IMG/VR virus record: IMGVR_UViG_3300034117_001890
Coordinates: 1 to 21,886 of that record
From: a virus
DNA: 21,886 nt
Reading direction: 5' to 3' (one strand)
In this document: piece by piece, positions 21,590-21,886 of the stretch
Numbering within the stretch: position 1 is the stretch's first letter
Layout of the letters: every line of letters begins with the position of its first letter
The notes under the pieces: model-generated
What the model saw: only the letters and a program-made list of their open reading frames with translations
Told to the model about the DNA's origin: nothing
Databases searched by the model: none
Made by a program: the position numbers and the translations under genes

Positions 21590-21886
21590 TTATTTTCCAA
21601 TATATCCAACAAATGTATGATCTGACGGAGCATTGTTTACAATATACCAAGCCGATATGTCTGTAACGCTGTCGATTCCCATATCTCTAACATCTTCTCC
21701 TTGCATTAATGTTGCTTTTGTCCAATTATTTGCTACTGATATGTCACAACGATTTGCAACAAGTTTATATGGCTTTAAACTATACAACTCTTTAGAATCA
21801 ACAAAATAAATGTATTTTCCAACAACCTTTTGTGGTTGTGTGGCTTCATTTATTGTTTCTCTGATTAGTTGTTTTAGTTGTGATTT
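21590..21886 (-). CDS. Unknown protein, 5' end beyond window
   Basis: Open from the right edge to a stop at 21590; 98 codons visible. A TTG at 21787 is an internal codon rather than the likely start, because the frame continues to the edge. The first visible residues, SQLKQLIRETINEA, resemble the amphipathic N-termini of neighbouring proteins and include I-R-E and I-N-E, so the true start is probably only a few codons outside. The visible remainder is beta-rich and compact (KYIYFVDSKE, MGIDSVTDISAWYIV, HTFVGYIGK). Family not recognised. Confidence 0.7.
   Translation of the reverse strand, partial: KSQLKQLIRETINEATQPQKVVGKYIYFVDSKELYSLKPYKLVANRCDISVANNWTKATLMQGEDVRDMGIDSVTDISAWYIVNNAPSDHTFVGYIGK

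Overview
This window is a block of the virion-assembly region of a large T4-like contractile-tailed bacteriophage (myovirus). The evidence is direct protein similarity to T4 morphogenesis proteins: prohead protease gp21, scaffold gp22, major capsid protein gp23, neck proteins gp13 and gp14, and the tail sheath completion protein gp15. They are accompanied by collagen-like fibre genes. Every gene except one (a lysozyme-like gene) is read on the minus strand, so the biological order runs from the right edge to the left edge. The DNA is AT-rich. Most start codons have no clear Shine-Dalgarno sequence; gene 23 is the clear exception. The host cannot be named from this sequence. Weak Shine-Dalgarno use would fit a Bacteroidota or cyanobacterial host, but that is inference.

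Layout in transcription order. (1) 21886-20547: three small proteins of unknown function, the first cut by the window edge. (2) 20545-19919: prohead protease gp21. (3) 19898-17541: three acidic or low-complexity proteins of unknown function between genes 21 and 22. (4) 17400-14397: scaffold gp22 and major capsid protein gp23, closed by a strong hairpin terminator at 14336-14368. (5) 14273-12002: an accessory island with a GIY-YIG homing endonuclease, a secreted EndoG/NUC1-type nuclease and, on the opposite strand, a lysozyme-like gene whose start codon lies in a 15-bp inverted repeat. (6) 11961-5779: neck gene 13, a Vsr/EDxHD-like nuclease, a 916-residue protein of 18 kelch-like repeats, neck gene 14, and gene 15 with an extra C-terminal domain. 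(7) 5782-1: a collagen plus C1q-like fibre protein, an unknown 237-residue protein, and a very long collagen-like fibre gene that runs off the left edge.

How the genes fit together: gp22 and neighbouring small proteins would build the prohead core, gp23 the shell, and gp21 would mature them by cutting after (L/I)-x-E. Many proteins here, including the lysozyme, carry an N-terminal hydrophobic/basic peptide ending in that cleavage motif, like the capsid-targeting sequence of T4 internal proteins. gp13, gp14 and gp15 join head to tail. The collagen-like and kelch-like proteins are probably surface adhesins or fibres.

Most striking points: a protein organised as three tandem six-repeat kelch-like blocks inserted between neck genes 13 and 14; shared capsid-targeting-like N-termini, one on a lysozyme; a start-codon hairpin on that lysozyme, recalling control of T4 gene e; and extensive tandem DNA repeats in the fibre genes. 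No tRNA, CRISPR array, integrase or reverse transcriptase was seen.
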